In this document: positions 63,840 through 64,000 of the stretch, in pieces
Numbering within the stretch: position 1 is the first letter of the stretch
How the letters are laid out: the number at the start of each line of letters is the position of its first letter
Assembly (NCBI GenBank): GCA_029866125.1
Contig: JARWZZ010000011.1
Location: 1-64,000 of the forward strand
From: Limnobacter sp.
GTDB lineage: Bacteria; Pseudomonadota; Gammaproteobacteria; Burkholderiales; Burkholderiaceae_B
Reading direction: 5' to 3'
Length of the DNA stretch: 64,000 bases
Notes under the pieces: model-generated
The model's input: the letters and a program-made list of their open reading frames with translations, nothing else
The model's database searches: none
What the model was told of the DNA's origin: nothing
Position numbers and translations under genes: made by a program

Positions 63840-63981
63840 TGTAAGTTGTGTCATCTAGCCACACTTGTCTCACTTGCTAGGTGAAGTATATTGTCGTCAC
63901 ATGTAGTCAATGTAGTAATATTTCTTAGTATTGTTACTAGCTTCTTAATTTAACCTTGTACTGAACTCGTTGAGTGACCAC

Positions 63982-64000
63982 ATGGACTACTTACGCGCTT
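63982..64000 (+). CDS. Possible start of a further gene, cut by the window end
   Basis: An ATG at 63982 opens a frame reading MDYLRA to the edge. TTGAGTGA precedes it. The 140 bases before it are AT-rich and gene-free, as expected of a promoter region. Too little is present to say more. Confidence 0.25.

Overview
The window reads as ordinary chromosome of a free-living betaproteobacterium. By eye it is about half G+C, gene-dense, and mostly built of short operons with 4-base overlaps. The order gloB / methyltransferase / rnhA / dnaQ, the short H-NS protein with its C-terminal TWSGRGKRPNW motif, and MetZ next to GltX point to Burkholderiales. Gene content and composition suggest a Limnobacter-like organism. 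That genus call is an inference; no 16S gene is present. There is no phage, insertion sequence, tRNA or CRISPR array.

Layout. 1-130: the 3' end of a 5S rRNA and the terminator of an rrn operon. 263-7194: a small unknown protein, a Nudix hydrolase, an AdeT-like periplasmic binding protein, a divergent LysR/old-yellow-enzyme pair, a DUF305 protein and an LVIVD-repeat lipoprotein. 7195-7930: the only long stretch without a gene, packed with three kinds of repeat. 7931-13541: a leucine/isovalerate (liu) catabolic operon. 13569-17342: two surface lipoproteins, a neutral ceramidase and a secretory-type lipase. 17523-21772: MATE exporter plus two hotdog thioesterases in one overlapping operon, an unknown protein behind a palindrome-containing promoter, and a second AdeT-like protein. 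21785-26004: a DsbA/HCCA-isomerase-type protein, a zinc alcohol dehydrogenase and a divergent Baeyer-Villiger-type monooxygenase. 26016-31866: a PhnD-like binding protein with a hybrid sensor kinase, nitronate monooxygenase, a Tat-exported dienelactone hydrolase and an Ala/Lys-rich secreted protein.

31969-39473 (minus strand) holds TonB-dependent receptor, then a very large FecR-TPR-beta-barrel protein, then a CHASE2 adenylate cyclase whose TTG start overlaps the preceding stop. This is the best candidate here for an incompletely described system: an outer-membrane/periplasmic sensor feeding cyclic-nucleotide signalling. Divergent from it, 39587-43973 encodes an IorAB-type molybdenum hydroxylase with its own XdhC and MocA-like maturation factors.

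44082-47520: isochorismatase-like hydrolase, H-NS and a 747-residue orphan protein. 47564-50223: metZ and gltX. 50294-57673: a Tat-exported M15-like peptidase and a four-gene peptide ABC importer whose binding protein carries an extra C-terminal membrane anchor. 57697-63839: lytic transglycosylase, gloB, methyltransferase, rnhA, dnaQ and a cyclic-nucleotide-binding patatin, the last again with a TTG start inside a 4-base overlap.

Themes: heavy investment in fatty-acid, branched-chain and lipid degradation, many periplasmic binding proteins, and recurrent short in-frame tandem repeats (12-bp units) both between and inside genes.
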